From assembly GCA_020853255.1 (NCBI GenBank), contig JADYZI010000259.1, positions 1 to 5,996 on the forward strand: DNA of 5,996 nucleotides, written 5' to 3'. The translations under genes were made by a program, and so were the position numbers. Below the pieces are notes generated by a model, which was not told where the DNA came from, did no database searches, and was given only the letters and a program-made list of their open reading frames with translations. This stretch comes from Acidobacteriota bacterium (GTDB lineage: Bacteria; Acidobacteriota; Blastocatellia; Pyrinomonadales; Pyrinomonadaceae). Shown here piece after piece: positions 1 through 5,650 of the stretch (positions are counted from its first letter, which is position 1; every line of letters begins with the position of its first letter).

Positions 1-71
1 GCCATGCGTGCGCGAAAGCCGTGCTTCTTGGCGCGACGGCGGTTGTTCGGTTGAAAAGTTCTCTTCGGCAT
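1..71 (-). CDS. rpmH: Ribosomal protein L34 (bL34), 5' part only
   Basis: Reading the minus strand from the ATG at 71-69 gives MPKRTFQPNNRRRAKKHGF followed by R-A-R-M-A before the window ends. This is the diagnostic N-terminus of bL34, a very small, Arg/Lys-rich protein of the large ribosomal subunit that packs against 23S rRNA. About 24 of the usual ~44-50 codons are present; the 3' end lies outside the window. A purine-rich GAGGGA sits just upstream of the ATG (minus strand, near 77-82), a fitting ribosome-binding site. In many bacteria rpmH is followed by rnpA and yidC, so those genes may lie just beyond the left edge (family knowledge, not seen). Upstream in the same direction is purN, but rpmH appears to have its own promoter. 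Confidence 0.95.
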   Translation of the reverse strand, partial: MPKRTFQPNNRRRAKKHGFRARM

Positions 72-117
72 ACTTGTCCCTCACTGATAGATCCACTTGC
101 GAGAAGTGAAAACCTAG

Positions 118-147
118 AGTTTACGCGCCCAAAAGCCAAATTGTCAA
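118..147 (-). promoter_or_regulatory. Sigma70-type promoter for rpmH
   Basis: On the minus strand a perfect -35 hexamer TTGACA (147-142) is followed after 18 bases by TAAACT (123-118), which keeps the key T, A, A and T positions of the -10 box. Transcription would start near 111, giving a leader of about 40 bases ahead of the rpmH ATG. The -35 lies inside the loop and inner stem of the purN terminator hairpin, so the end of purN transcription and the start of rpmH transcription share DNA. Strength and use are inferred from the motif only. Confidence 0.55.
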
Positions 148-159
148 AACAAATTGGCT
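131..159 (-). terminator. Probable intrinsic terminator of purN
   Basis: Downstream of the purN stop, the minus strand forms a hairpin from AGCCAATTTG (159-150) and CAATTTGGCT (143-134). This gives nine of ten pairs with one central mismatch and a six-base loop, followed directly by a run of T residues (134-131). T residues also precede the stem. The stem is AT-rich and the T-run short, so termination may be partial. Confidence 0.5.
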
Positions 160-187
160 AAAAAACACGCCTCAATGTCTTCCTGCA

Positions 188-748
188 TCACCCGGCAAGC
201 TTCTTCAAAGCGTCGATATAAAGCTGGTGCTCTTCCGCGAGTATCTTCTGCGTGAGCGTTTCGACCGTGTCGCCCTCAAGCCGCTCGACCTCTTTTTGCA
301 GGATCACGGGGCCGTGATCGAGCAGCTCATCGACATAATGCACCGTGCAGCCAGTTATCTTAACGCCGGCCTCAAATGCCTGCTTTTGAGCATCAAGACC
401 GGGGAAAGCAGGCAAAAGGCTTGGGTGAATGTTCACTATCCTGCCCGCAAAACGCCTTACGAACTCGGGCGAGAGCAGCCGCATATAACCCGCGAGGCAC
501 ACAAGCTCGACGCCGCGGCTTTCGAGCGCATCGCCGATCTCGGCATCATGCTCGGCACGTGTTCGCCCGCGTCGCTCAACGACAACTGCCCCGACGCCGC
601 GATCTTTCGCTTTCACGATCCCGGCCGCATCGGCCTTGTCGCTGACGACCACCGCGACCTCCGAATCAGGTATTTCGCCGCTCGCAACCGCATCAACGAT
701 CGCCGCCATATTCGACCCGCGGCCGGAGATAAGAATTCCTAATTTCAT
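188..748 (-). CDS. purN: Phosphoribosylglycinamide formyltransferase (GAR transformylase)
   Basis: PurN transfers a formyl group from 10-formyltetrahydrofolate to GAR, the third step of de novo purine synthesis, in the cytosol. The 186-residue product begins MKLGILISGRGSN; the GRGSN loop (residues 9-13) binds the GAR phosphate. The catalytic triad is complete and in the same numbering as E. coli PurN: Asn106 and His108 in VNIHPSLLP (105-113) and Asp144 in VDELLDHGPVILQ (139-151). LAGYMRLLSPEFV (85-97) is also typical. It is about 26 residues shorter than the E. coli enzyme, all at the C-terminus, and still includes the EEHQLY helix (172-177), so it looks complete. No strong Shine-Dalgarno precedes the ATG, but the start fits the family exactly. 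Its usual partner purM is not next to it; a PurN/PurM hybrid remnant lies 1.4 kb upstream (2110-2352). Confidence 0.97.
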   Translation of the reverse strand: MKLGILISGRGSNMAAIVDAVASGEIPDSEVAVVVSDKADAAGIVKAKDRGVGAVVVERRGRTRAEHDAEIGDALESRGVELVCLAGYMRLLSPEFVRRFAGRIVNIHPSLLPAFPGLDAQKQAFEAGVKITGCTVHYVDELLDHGPVILQKEVERLEGDTVETLTQKILAEEHQLYIDALKKLAG

Positions 749-805
749 TGATTATTCAATGCGCAAATGAGTCCGCAACGGCGCGCGACGCGTATCTTGT
801 AATCT

Positions 806-833
806 ATCATAGCGGGAGTAGAACCAGCGGCAA
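806..833 (-). promoter_or_regulatory. Candidate purN promoter
   Basis: The minus strand carries TATGAT (811-806), one mismatch from the -10 consensus, with TTGCCG (833-828), a four-of-six -35 match, 16 bases upstream. The resulting leader to the purN ATG would be about 50 bases. This would let purN be transcribed alone, which fits its separation from purM. I saw no clear PurR box, so regulation is unknown. Confidence 0.35.
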
Positions 834-960
834 GCAAGGTTTTTAGCAGCCCGCAGGGCTCCTACAGACTATCGTTACTGGGCCGTAGTACTCCTTATCG
901 TCCGGGACCACAAGTCCCATTTGCTGAGCATCCAGTCTCTACTCAAGGAAGAAAAATTGA

Positions 961-2040
961 ATGGCTAGGGATATTGAACCTGTGGATGCGGGGAAATCCT
1001 CCGTCTCAGGGCGCCTGTGTAACTTTCCAACCGGCAGTCCATTCCTCTCACCCACACACAAAATATGGCTCGATGAAATGGTGATCCCCGCTCTTCGCAG
1101 CTCGCCAAACCCTTGGATCGACATCTTCGGCTACGCAAGCCGACTCGGTGACTATGAATTCAATAAGCAACTGTCATACCAGCGTTGTGAGGCGGTCGTC
1201 CGATACGTACGCGCTGCGGTTCCAAATGTCCCGTTCCCTCAAGAATTTGGATTCGGCGAAAGCAAAAGCGATGGTGCAGGAGTTGCTGAAAACGACGGTT
1301 TTTGGCGCGCCGTTGAACTCTATGTCTATGCCAACGGCAAACCGCCAAAACGCAAACTGCCGCCGCCCGAGCCAAGAATCGTTGACGAATGGTTTGTAAC
1401 TACATTTTCCGGAAAAAGCGAATCGGCGATAGTTGTCCTGGGCTACTCGGCGATGATGGGACAGATCACTTTCCAACGTGCTGATGGAACTAAATACTCT
1501 GGTGCGATCGGACTATTCGGACTTAGCGCAGGACTATCCTTAGATATTGGAAAACTGCCGGGCATGTCCAAGGCTCTCAAGCGATTTCCGGCATTGCTTA
1601 AATGGCTCGGCGGCGGCGGTGCGAGCGAAGCGAATGAACTCCTAAAGTGGGTGAAAAAACCGGGCACCTTGCAGTATATTATTAAACGCACACCTGGCGG
1701 CATTGCTCTCTACGATGGGCTGCTTCAGATCCTTGGCGGAGGCAGCGTTTCTCCAAGCTGGGCTCCATCGACCGCCATTGGACTTGTCTTTCCGTTCCAT
1801 CCGCCGCTCAGCACGCTTTCATTCTATGGAGACTGTCTGTGTTACGGTCTTAGCGGAACCGTGGCAGTCGGCACTGCCGGGACATACATCCTCTTCTTTG
1901 GCTATAGGGGAAATATGTATTCTCCCTCATTCTCTTTAGATAATTTTAGAGGGTGTGCGATCATCTCCGCTGCGGGAGCTTCGCTTCAGATTCCGGGACT
2001 GTCGGCGGCGGGCACAATTTACGTTGGAGAGATCACCTAA
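961..2040 (+). CDS. OmpA-domain protein with unrecognised glycine-rich C-terminal half
   Basis: The 359-residue product has two parts. Residues ~15-123 match the OmpA-like peptidoglycan-binding fold (PF00691-type): FPTGSPFLS (22-30), NPWIDIFGYASRLGD (50-64), FNKQLSYQRCEAVVRYV (67-83), GFGES (97-101) and ENDGFWRAVELYVY (110-123). The Arg that contacts diaminopimelate is kept (Arg75), but the Asp of the usual GHTD motif is Ser60 (GYAS). A Pro/Lys-rich linker (126-140) leads to a C-terminal half with alternating hydrophobic, Gly and Ser stretches (155-200 and 285-357) that I cannot assign; it may be beta-rich. No signal peptide or membrane helix is evident at the start (MARDIEPVDAGK), so it is not an ordinary outer-membrane OmpA. 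AAGGAAG nine bases before the ATG supports the start. A small hairpin (GGGAC, 904-908, with GTCCC, 914-918) lies upstream. The gene sits between purN and the purN-purM remnant, opposite in strand to both. Possible roles include an envelope-binding protein exported by another route or a secretion-system cargo; neither is shown. Confidence 0.85.
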   Translation: MARDIEPVDAGKSSVSGRLCNFPTGSPFLSPTHKIWLDEMVIPALRSSPNPWIDIFGYASRLGDYEFNKQLSYQRCEAVVRYVRAAVPNVPFPQEFGFGESKSDGAGVAENDGFWRAVELYVYANGKPPKRKLPPPEPRIVDEWFVTTFSGKSESAIVVLGYSAMMGQITFQRADGTKYSGAIGLFGLSAGLSLDIGKLPGMSKALKRFPALLKWLGGGGASEANELLKWVKKPGTLQYIIKRTPGGIALYDGLLQILGGGSVSPSWAPSTAIGLVFPFHPPLSTLSFYGDCLCYGLSGTVAVGTAGTYILFFGYRGNMYSPSFSLDNFRGCAIISAAGASLQIPGLSAAGTIYVGEIT

Positions 2041-2109
2041 CAGCGAAACGGATCCTAGAAAAATTGGAAAAGAATGTTCGTTTTATCGGCGAGACGGTCT
2101 TTCTTCGCC

Positions 2110-2352
2110 TCAGGCATCAACGATATGCACATCTTTTCGCCCGCCGATTGCTAGTCCCAACTGCACCGGCCTCGGGATTGCCTCCAAAATGACGGCGGAA
2201 TCTGCGGGCGAGCAGATGATGATCATTCCGATGCCCATATTGAACGTGCGGAACATTTCGGTGTCCGAGACATTGCCTAGCCGCTGGATAAGGCCGAAGA
2301 TCGGCGGTTCGGGCCATGACCCGCGGCCCGAAATAAGAATGCCTATTTTCAT
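2110..2352 (-). pseudogene. PurN-PurM hybrid remnant: PurN start fused in frame to PurM C-terminus
   Basis: From the ATG at 2352-2350 the product begins MKIGILISGRGS, matching the first 12 residues of the intact PurN (one conservative change). It then passes without a frameshift into SWPEPPIFGLIQ, GNVSDTEMFRTFNMGIGMII and a short tail ending VHIVDA. The second part is the C-terminus of PurM (phosphoribosylformylglycinamidine cyclo-ligase); compare E. coli PurM with its SW..WPE.F..LQ, GNV and EMYRTFN.GVGMI signatures. Only ~70 of PurM's usual ~330-350 residues and 12 of PurN's ~190 remain, so neither activity is possible. The join lies in R-G-S, shared by both genes (about nine bases of microhomology, CGCGGGTC). 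Over the 35 purN-derived bases there are four differences from the intact copy, three of them silent. The frame is still open for 80 codons, so a small protein could be made, but an 11-bp inverted repeat covers its start codon. Confidence 0.85.
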
Positions 2353-2389
2353 TGACGATACCGACTTAAAGCTCCTATTATCGTCAATG
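2350..2389. repeat. 11-bp perfect inverted repeat around a promoter
   Basis: CATTGACGATA (2350-2360) and TATCGTCAATG (2379-2389) are exact reverse complements separated by 18 bases. The left arm contains the start codon of the minus-strand PurN-PurM remnant and the -35 box of the plus-strand promoter. The right arm begins inside the -10 box. It could be a two-half-site operator, an RNA hairpin on the minus strand that hides the remnant's start codon, or a scar of a hairpin-templated rearrangement. I cannot choose between these from sequence alone. Confidence 0.75.
2352..2381 (+). promoter_or_regulatory. Sigma70-type promoter for the secreted-protein gene at 2433
   Basis: TTGACG (2352-2357) and TATTAT (2376-2381) each match five of six consensus positions, with 18 bases between them. 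The predicted start near 2388 leaves a ~45-base leader to the ATG at 2433. Both boxes overlap the 11-bp inverted repeat, a layout common for repressor operators. The -35 is built from antisense bases of the remnant's start codon region. Confidence 0.5.
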
Positions 2390-2432
2390 CACGACAAAGA
2401 ATGAAACAAGCCGTTGGAGACCACGAAACTGA

Positions 2433-3116
2433 ATGAAAATTTGTCTCATATCTGTTTTTGCATTCTTTATCTTCTCGCTGCCGATCTTCGGCCAGGTAAA
2501 TGACGAAATAGATGTCAATAGCCGTAAGGTGCCCTACGATGTGGAAAATGTAGTGTTTGTCCTGGACGGCACGCCAACGCCCGATGCTGTCGGCTTTGAT
2601 AGCCCAAAAAGCTACTGGAAGTTCAGCTATGAGCTGCGTTTCTTAGATGACATTCACAAAGAATTTGAATTACAAGAGACGCTCGGAACAAAACTTAAAG
2701 ACCGATCCGACAAACCCGTTTCGACATCGAAGCTAAACAAACTTATAGCTCGAGAAGTAAGAAAAATTAGTATCTTGGTGACCAAAGGGAAGATAAAGAA
2801 GCGACCGCTCACCACCGCACGCAATCGCGAACTCTTGATCCCGGTAAAGCTGACTCCCCAGATACAGCAGATCATCGCCCGATCCGCCGGGTCGAACAAA
2901 AATCCTGAATTCGTGATCAGCGTCAAAGGTAAGCTCTATACAAGGACCAGTTCCGGGTTAAAGTTCAAAGAAAAATACGCTGCTCGATTTCCGTGTTCGG
3001 TTAAGATCGAATCTATCGACCAAAAGTTATATTGGGCTTCGAATAGGTGCGGCGTCTCACTCGAAGTTATGAACGAGAACAACACGATCAGGTTTGGGAT
3101 GTTTTCGCGGCTTTAG
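2433..3116 (+). CDS. Uncharacterised secreted protein
   Basis: I do not recognise this 227-residue product. It opens with a clear signal peptide: MKIC, a hydrophobic core (residues 4-19) and a plausible cleavage after FG (20) before QVNDEID. The mature protein is mixed and rich in Lys/Arg and Asp/Glu. It has a basic middle (KLKDRSDKPVSTSKLNKLIA, 87-106; TKGKIKKRPL, 117-126) and two cysteines (Cys188 in RFPCSVK, Cys206 in NRCGVS) that could form a disulfide in the periplasm. No catalytic motif is visible. GGAGA (2416-2420) lies 12 bases before the ATG, slightly long for a ribosome-binding site. The 2701-2760 line is ~43% GC, lower than purN, suggesting a lineage-specific or transferred gene. 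It is convergent with the TPR gene downstream. Confidence 0.8.
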   Translation: MKICLISVFAFFIFSLPIFGQVNDEIDVNSRKVPYDVENVVFVLDGTPTPDAVGFDSPKSYWKFSYELRFLDDIHKEFELQETLGTKLKDRSDKPVSTSKLNKLIAREVRKISILVTKGKIKKRPLTTARNRELLIPVKLTPQIQQIIARSAGSNKNPEFVISVKGKLYTRTSSGLKFKEKYAARFPCSVKIESIDQKLYWASNRCGVSLEVMNENNTIRFGMFSRL

Positions 3117-3136
3117 CTTTCCACAAAGTAATAATG

Positions 3137-3180
3137 CTCTCATTGTCGCCGCAAACTTCGGCCTATCTCTGACATGAGAG
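3137..3180. terminator. Possible bidirectional terminator-like structure between convergent genes
   Basis: CTCTCATTGTC (3137-3147) pairs with GACATGAGAG (3171-3180), with one T bulged. Inside it GCCG (3148-3151) pairs with CGGC (3159-3162). An eight-base asymmetric bulge (3163-3170) breaks the stem, and no proper T-run follows on either strand. The location between two convergent genes favours a transcript-end role, but the structure is imperfect. Confidence 0.3.
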
Positions 3181-3255
3181 TTTCACTTGATAACTTTTGG
3201 CGAACCTACTGTACGGCGATCTTGTTCAGGCCACCTAGGACAACGATTTCTCCGC

Positions 3256-4188
3256 CTATTGCCCGAGCGCCTTCAACCTCGCAAGCGTGGCCGTTGCCAG
3301 ACTGTGTCCGGGCGAAAGCTGGAGAACCTTTTCTAGATCGGGGCGCGCGAGCGAATATTGTTTTAAGTCAAAACGGATCGCTCCACGCAGCAGATATGGA
3401 GCGGCGTAGTTCGGGTCGAGGGATATCGCTTGGTTCAAAGACGCTATCGCGAGATCGATATCCTTTTTCCGCGAATAAATGCTGCCGCGGTCATAGTGGT
3501 ATTTCGCACTGTTGGACTGAAGTTTCAACGCCTGAGAGTTGTCCGAAAGGGCACGGTCGTAATCCGCCGACCGGGAATAGACAAGAGCTCGGCCGTTCCA
3601 GGCCTCCGCATTTGCAGGATCCAACGAGAGAACCTTTTCCAGATCAACAAGAGCCTCGGCGTTCCTTTTCTGCCTGAAATATATTGCCCCGCGATTGTGG
3701 TATGGCTTCGAGTAATTGGGTGAGAGGCGTATCGCCTCTGTGTAATCTGCGATGGCGGCGGCATCGAGGCCTCTGTCCGAATTTGCGATCCCGCGATTGT
3801 ACCAGATCGTTGCGTCCGTCGGCGCCAAGCCGATCGCCGTCGTATAGTCTGCGACCGCACCCACGTGGTCCTTCAATTTGTTCTTGGCGAGTCCGCGTTG
3901 GAAATGCGCTTCTGTGTACCTTGCATTTAGCCGTATTGCTTCCGAATAATCACTGACCGCCGCCGAATAGTTCCCCAAAAAGTAATAAGCCTGTCCGCGG
4001 TTGAACCACGTCGCATACGACGACGGCATCAGCCTGAGAGCACTTGTGTAGCTTGCGATAGCAAGCGTGTAATTCTTCTGCTTATAGTGCCCGTTCCCAG
4101 CGGAAAAAAACTGATCTGCCGTCTGCGCAAATATCGCACCGGAGAAAACAAAAACAAGTAAAAGCGATAGGGATATTCGGGATTTCAT
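3256..4188 (-). CDS. Secreted tetratricopeptide-repeat (TPR) protein
   Basis: The product is 310 residues from the chosen ATG at 4188. A longer reading from 4242 would put 18 non-signal-like residues ahead of the signal peptide, so I prefer the internal start. MKSRISLSLLLVFVFSGAIF, then AQ, forms a standard signal peptide (cut near residue 21). The rest is almost wholly TPR: eight repeats with an exact 34-residue period, starting near residues 24, 58, 92, 126, 160, 194, 228 and 262, with the usual W/Y-x-x-RG, A-x-x-DY and AI-x-L-x-P pattern (for example WYNRGIANSDRG, 129-140). TPR arrays form a right-handed superhelix that binds peptides or partner proteins, here presumably in the periplasm or at the outer membrane. 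The partner cannot be told from the sequence. No enzymatic domain is attached and the protein ends shortly after the last repeat (ARLKALGQ). It is divergent from the gene at 4318, with 129 bases between starts. Confidence 0.9.
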   Translation of the reverse strand: MKSRISLSLLLVFVFSGAIFAQTADQFFSAGNGHYKQKNYTLAIASYTSALRLMPSSYATWFNRGQAYYFLGNYSAAVSDYSEAIRLNARYTEAHFQRGLAKNKLKDHVGAVADYTTAIGLAPTDATIWYNRGIANSDRGLDAAAIADYTEAIRLSPNYSKPYHNRGAIYFRQKRNAEALVDLEKVLSLDPANAEAWNGRALVYSRSADYDRALSDNSQALKLQSNSAKYHYDRGSIYSRKKDIDLAIASLNQAISLDPNYAAPYLLRGAIRFDLKQYSLARPDLEKVLQLSPGHSLATATLARLKALGQ

Positions 4189-4248
4189 ATCGAATGAATA
4201 TAGATGAGTCTTGCGAATTTGAAAAGTGGTCTGCCATCGCAAATTGTC

Positions 4249-4254
4249 TATAAT
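4249..4254 (+). promoter_or_regulatory. Perfect -10 box (TATAAT) upstream of the gene at 4318
   Basis: TATAAT stands about 63 bases before the ATG at 4318 in the divergent intergenic region. No good -35 hexamer is found at 16-18 bases upstream; a TG two bases ahead of the ideal extended -10 position may partly compensate. A single hexamer is weak evidence in an AT-rich gap, so this is tentative. Confidence 0.35.
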
Positions 4255-4317
4255 GAATAGAGCGAACTATGTCGGTGAACAACCCTTCAGTAACTTTTCT
4301 TACTTAACGAGATATTT

Positions 4318-4896
4318 ATGTGGAAGTTTTGCATCTCATTGGCAGCATTCATTCTAGGAGTACTCTCCACTTCTGTCTCCCTGTCGATGTTTCAGCCAAA
4401 TGCCGAGCCTGCTACTTTTAAGCTGACTTCGGTACCACAAGCCGATAGGACGGTGAGTGAGCCTGCAAAGATCGATAAGGCAACAGCAAGGTTTGTAGGT
4501 GCTGGCGTCAATTCCGACAAAGAGGTTGAACAGTTTTGGCTGACCTTTCAAAGAGCAGTGGCGGATGACGACCGGGATCAAGTGGCGGCGATGGCTCACT
4601 ACCCGCTCAACGTATACTTTTTCTCTGATCCTTTGGACAGAAGCGGCTACAGACACTTAAAGAACCGCACGGCCTTTCTTAGAGCTTACGACAAGATATT
4701 CGACAAAGCCCTTAAGGATCGAATCGCGAACACTTCGATCAACGACATTTGGGCACGGTATGACGGTATTCTAATGCCCCGAGGAGAGATCTGGGTAGGT
4801 GTCTTTTGTTTGGATAAGGAATGCGAAGGCGACTATGAGATAAAGCTCAGGACAATTCACGCAAACAGCGCCTTCATTGACCGATCGAAACACTAA
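4318..4896 (+). CDS. Uncharacterised exported or membrane-anchored protein, possible NTF2-like fold
   Basis: The 192-residue product begins with a short charged end and a hydrophobic segment (residues 5-23, CISLAAFILGVLSTSVSLS) that may be a signal peptide or an uncleaved anchor. There is no lipobox. A Pro/Thr/Ser-rich linker (26-56) leads to a compact domain (66-180): EQFWLTFQRAVADDDRDQVA (71-90), then a YPL strand (95-97), KNRTAFLRAYDKIF (115-128), and GEIWVGVFC (156-164) with two nearby cysteines (164, 169). An opening helix with FW..F..A...D.D.VA, then a helix ending in YD.IF and paired strands, resembles small secreted NTF2/SnoaL-like domains. That is a fold guess from pattern, not a confirmed match, and no substrate can be proposed. 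The ribosome-binding site is weak. The start is the first ATG and gives a sensible export signal. Confidence 0.75.
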   Translation: MWKFCISLAAFILGVLSTSVSLSMFQPNAEPATFKLTSVPQADRTVSEPAKIDKATARFVGAGVNSDKEVEQFWLTFQRAVADDDRDQVAAMAHYPLNVYFFSDPLDRSGYRHLKNRTAFLRAYDKIFDKALKDRIANTSINDIWARYDGILMPRGEIWVGVFCLDKECEGDYEIKLRTIHANSAFIDRSKH

Positions 4897-5075
4897 GACA
4901 CAGTCCTCCCCCTGGTCCTGTCTCCGCCTATTTGATGATCGATACTGAATTGTATCCCGATTCGATCTTTCCGATCCCGCGCGTTGGGAGCTTGGCCAAG
5001 AGTTCAACGGAGCGCTTCTGACGCAACGGGCGGCCTAACCTACTTATGACTGGTCGGAGAAGCAGTCATTTGTTC

Positions 5076-5358
5076 GAGGCGGCTTGCCGCTCTATTTGCG
5101 GAAAAGCTGTGCTTTTCCGCCTCGCGCTGAAAAAGAAAATGGCGGCTGTGCCGCCGCTCCCGCTCGATGTTCAAGTTCTCAAGAGACACTCCCGCATACT
5201 TACAAACTCTCAGGGGCGCACAGCCGCCATCATCTCACCTCGACGCAAACTATACTGCCGTAAAAGCTCAGCCCTTTAAGTAGAAATTTGCCCGTTGTCG
5301 GCGGCCACAGCCGCCTCCGAGGGATAATTTTCTGCCTTGATCCCCGGCTTGAAAGCCG
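5076..5358. repeat. Cluster of GC-rich hairpins (REP-like palindromes)
   Basis: At least five hairpins occur in 280 bases. They are GCGGC/GCCGC (5079-5083 with 5086-5090); a perfect 10-bp stem GCGGAAAAGC with GCTTTTCCGC around a TGT loop (5098-5120); GGCGGC/GCCGCC around TGT (5141-5155); GGCGGC/GCCGCC around CACA (5300-5315); and CGGCTT/AAGCCG (5345-5358). Two share the same apex, GCTGTGC. Palindromic, GC-rich, clustered and extragenic is the profile of REP/BIME-type elements, which can bind gyrase or IHF or stabilise transcripts. Family membership is inference. Confidence 0.6.
5139..5230. repeat. 13-bp perfect inverted repeat enclosing 66 bases
   Basis: ATGGCGGCTGTGC (5139-5151) recurs exactly in reverse complement as GCACAGCCGCCAT (5218-5230). 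The left copy is also half of a GGCGGC-TGT-GCCGCC hairpin. The arrangement resembles two REP units in opposite orientation, as in a BIME, and could be the boundary of one composite element. Confidence 0.65.
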
Positions 5359-5514
5359 TGGCAATTCAGATCCATCCGAGCGACGAATGTACGAATAAGA
5401 ACGGACGCGTTGGCCGATGGGTCTCTATTTGTTCAGTGAGCACAAAGGAGAATTCATTCGTGCATTCGTGGCTATTTAAGACCCATTGACATGTGTGATA
5501 TACTCATATTGTTG

Positions 5515-5535
5515 GTGTAAACATATGTTTTACAC
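5515..5535. promoter_or_regulatory. Near-perfect 20-bp palindrome, possible protein-binding site
   Basis: GTGTAAA (5515-5521), CATATG (5522-5527) and TTTTACAC (5528-5535) form a palindrome apart from one extra T. An AT-rich dyad with GTGTAAA half-sites would suit a dimeric regulator, but no gene starts just downstream in this window, so a target is not evident. Confidence 0.35.
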
Positions 5536-5592
5536 TCTGATCTTTGACAAAAGTGACATAAATTGTAACTGCCGCCTCGAAAAACGCCGATT

Positions 5593-5641
5593 TTTGTCCC
5601 ACTTTGTCCCACTTTTCCAATTCACGGCGGGACGGGACAAA
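5593..5641. repeat. TTTGTCCC direct and inverted repeat block
   Basis: TTTGTCCCAC is repeated in tandem (5593-5602, 5603-5612). The reverse complement GGGACAAA follows at 5634-5641 with a further GGGAC at 5629-5633. Two GTCCC copies can therefore pair with two GGGAC copies around a ~17-base loop, in either register. Function unknown. Confidence 0.5.
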
Positions 5642-5650
5642 CATCGGGAA

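Noticed and set aside
227..742. Long plus-strand open frame of 171 codons opposite purN
   Set aside because: It is the antisense shadow of a GC-rich gene; the minus-strand PurN has every catalytic motif.
961..2040. Classical outer-membrane OmpA porin
   Set aside because: No signal peptide, no N-terminal beta-barrel, and the OmpA-like domain is at the N-terminus rather than the C-terminus.
2353..2424. N-terminal extension of the PurN-PurM hybrid to an ATG at 2424
   Set aside because: The added 24 residues match neither PurN nor PurM; the PurN start at 2352 is clear.
3206..3305. Protein-like alternative minus-strand frame (GEIVVLGGLNKIAVQ then stop) overlapping the end of the TPR gene
   Set aside because: It has no start, overlaps the well-supported TPR frame, and such short hydrophobic stretches arise by chance in this composition.
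4189..4242. Upstream ATG extending the TPR protein by 18 residues
   Set aside because: The extension would bury the signal peptide behind a polar, basic segment; the ATG at 4188 gives a normal secretory start.
5046..5279. 77-codon plus-strand open frame
   Set aside because: It runs through the GC-rich hairpins and the 13-bp inverted repeat, and its product has no family features.
5487..5510. TTGACA at 5487-5492 as the -35 of a plus-strand promoter
   Set aside because: The base run 15-17 positions downstream has only a poor -10 match (TATTGT) and no credible gene follows.
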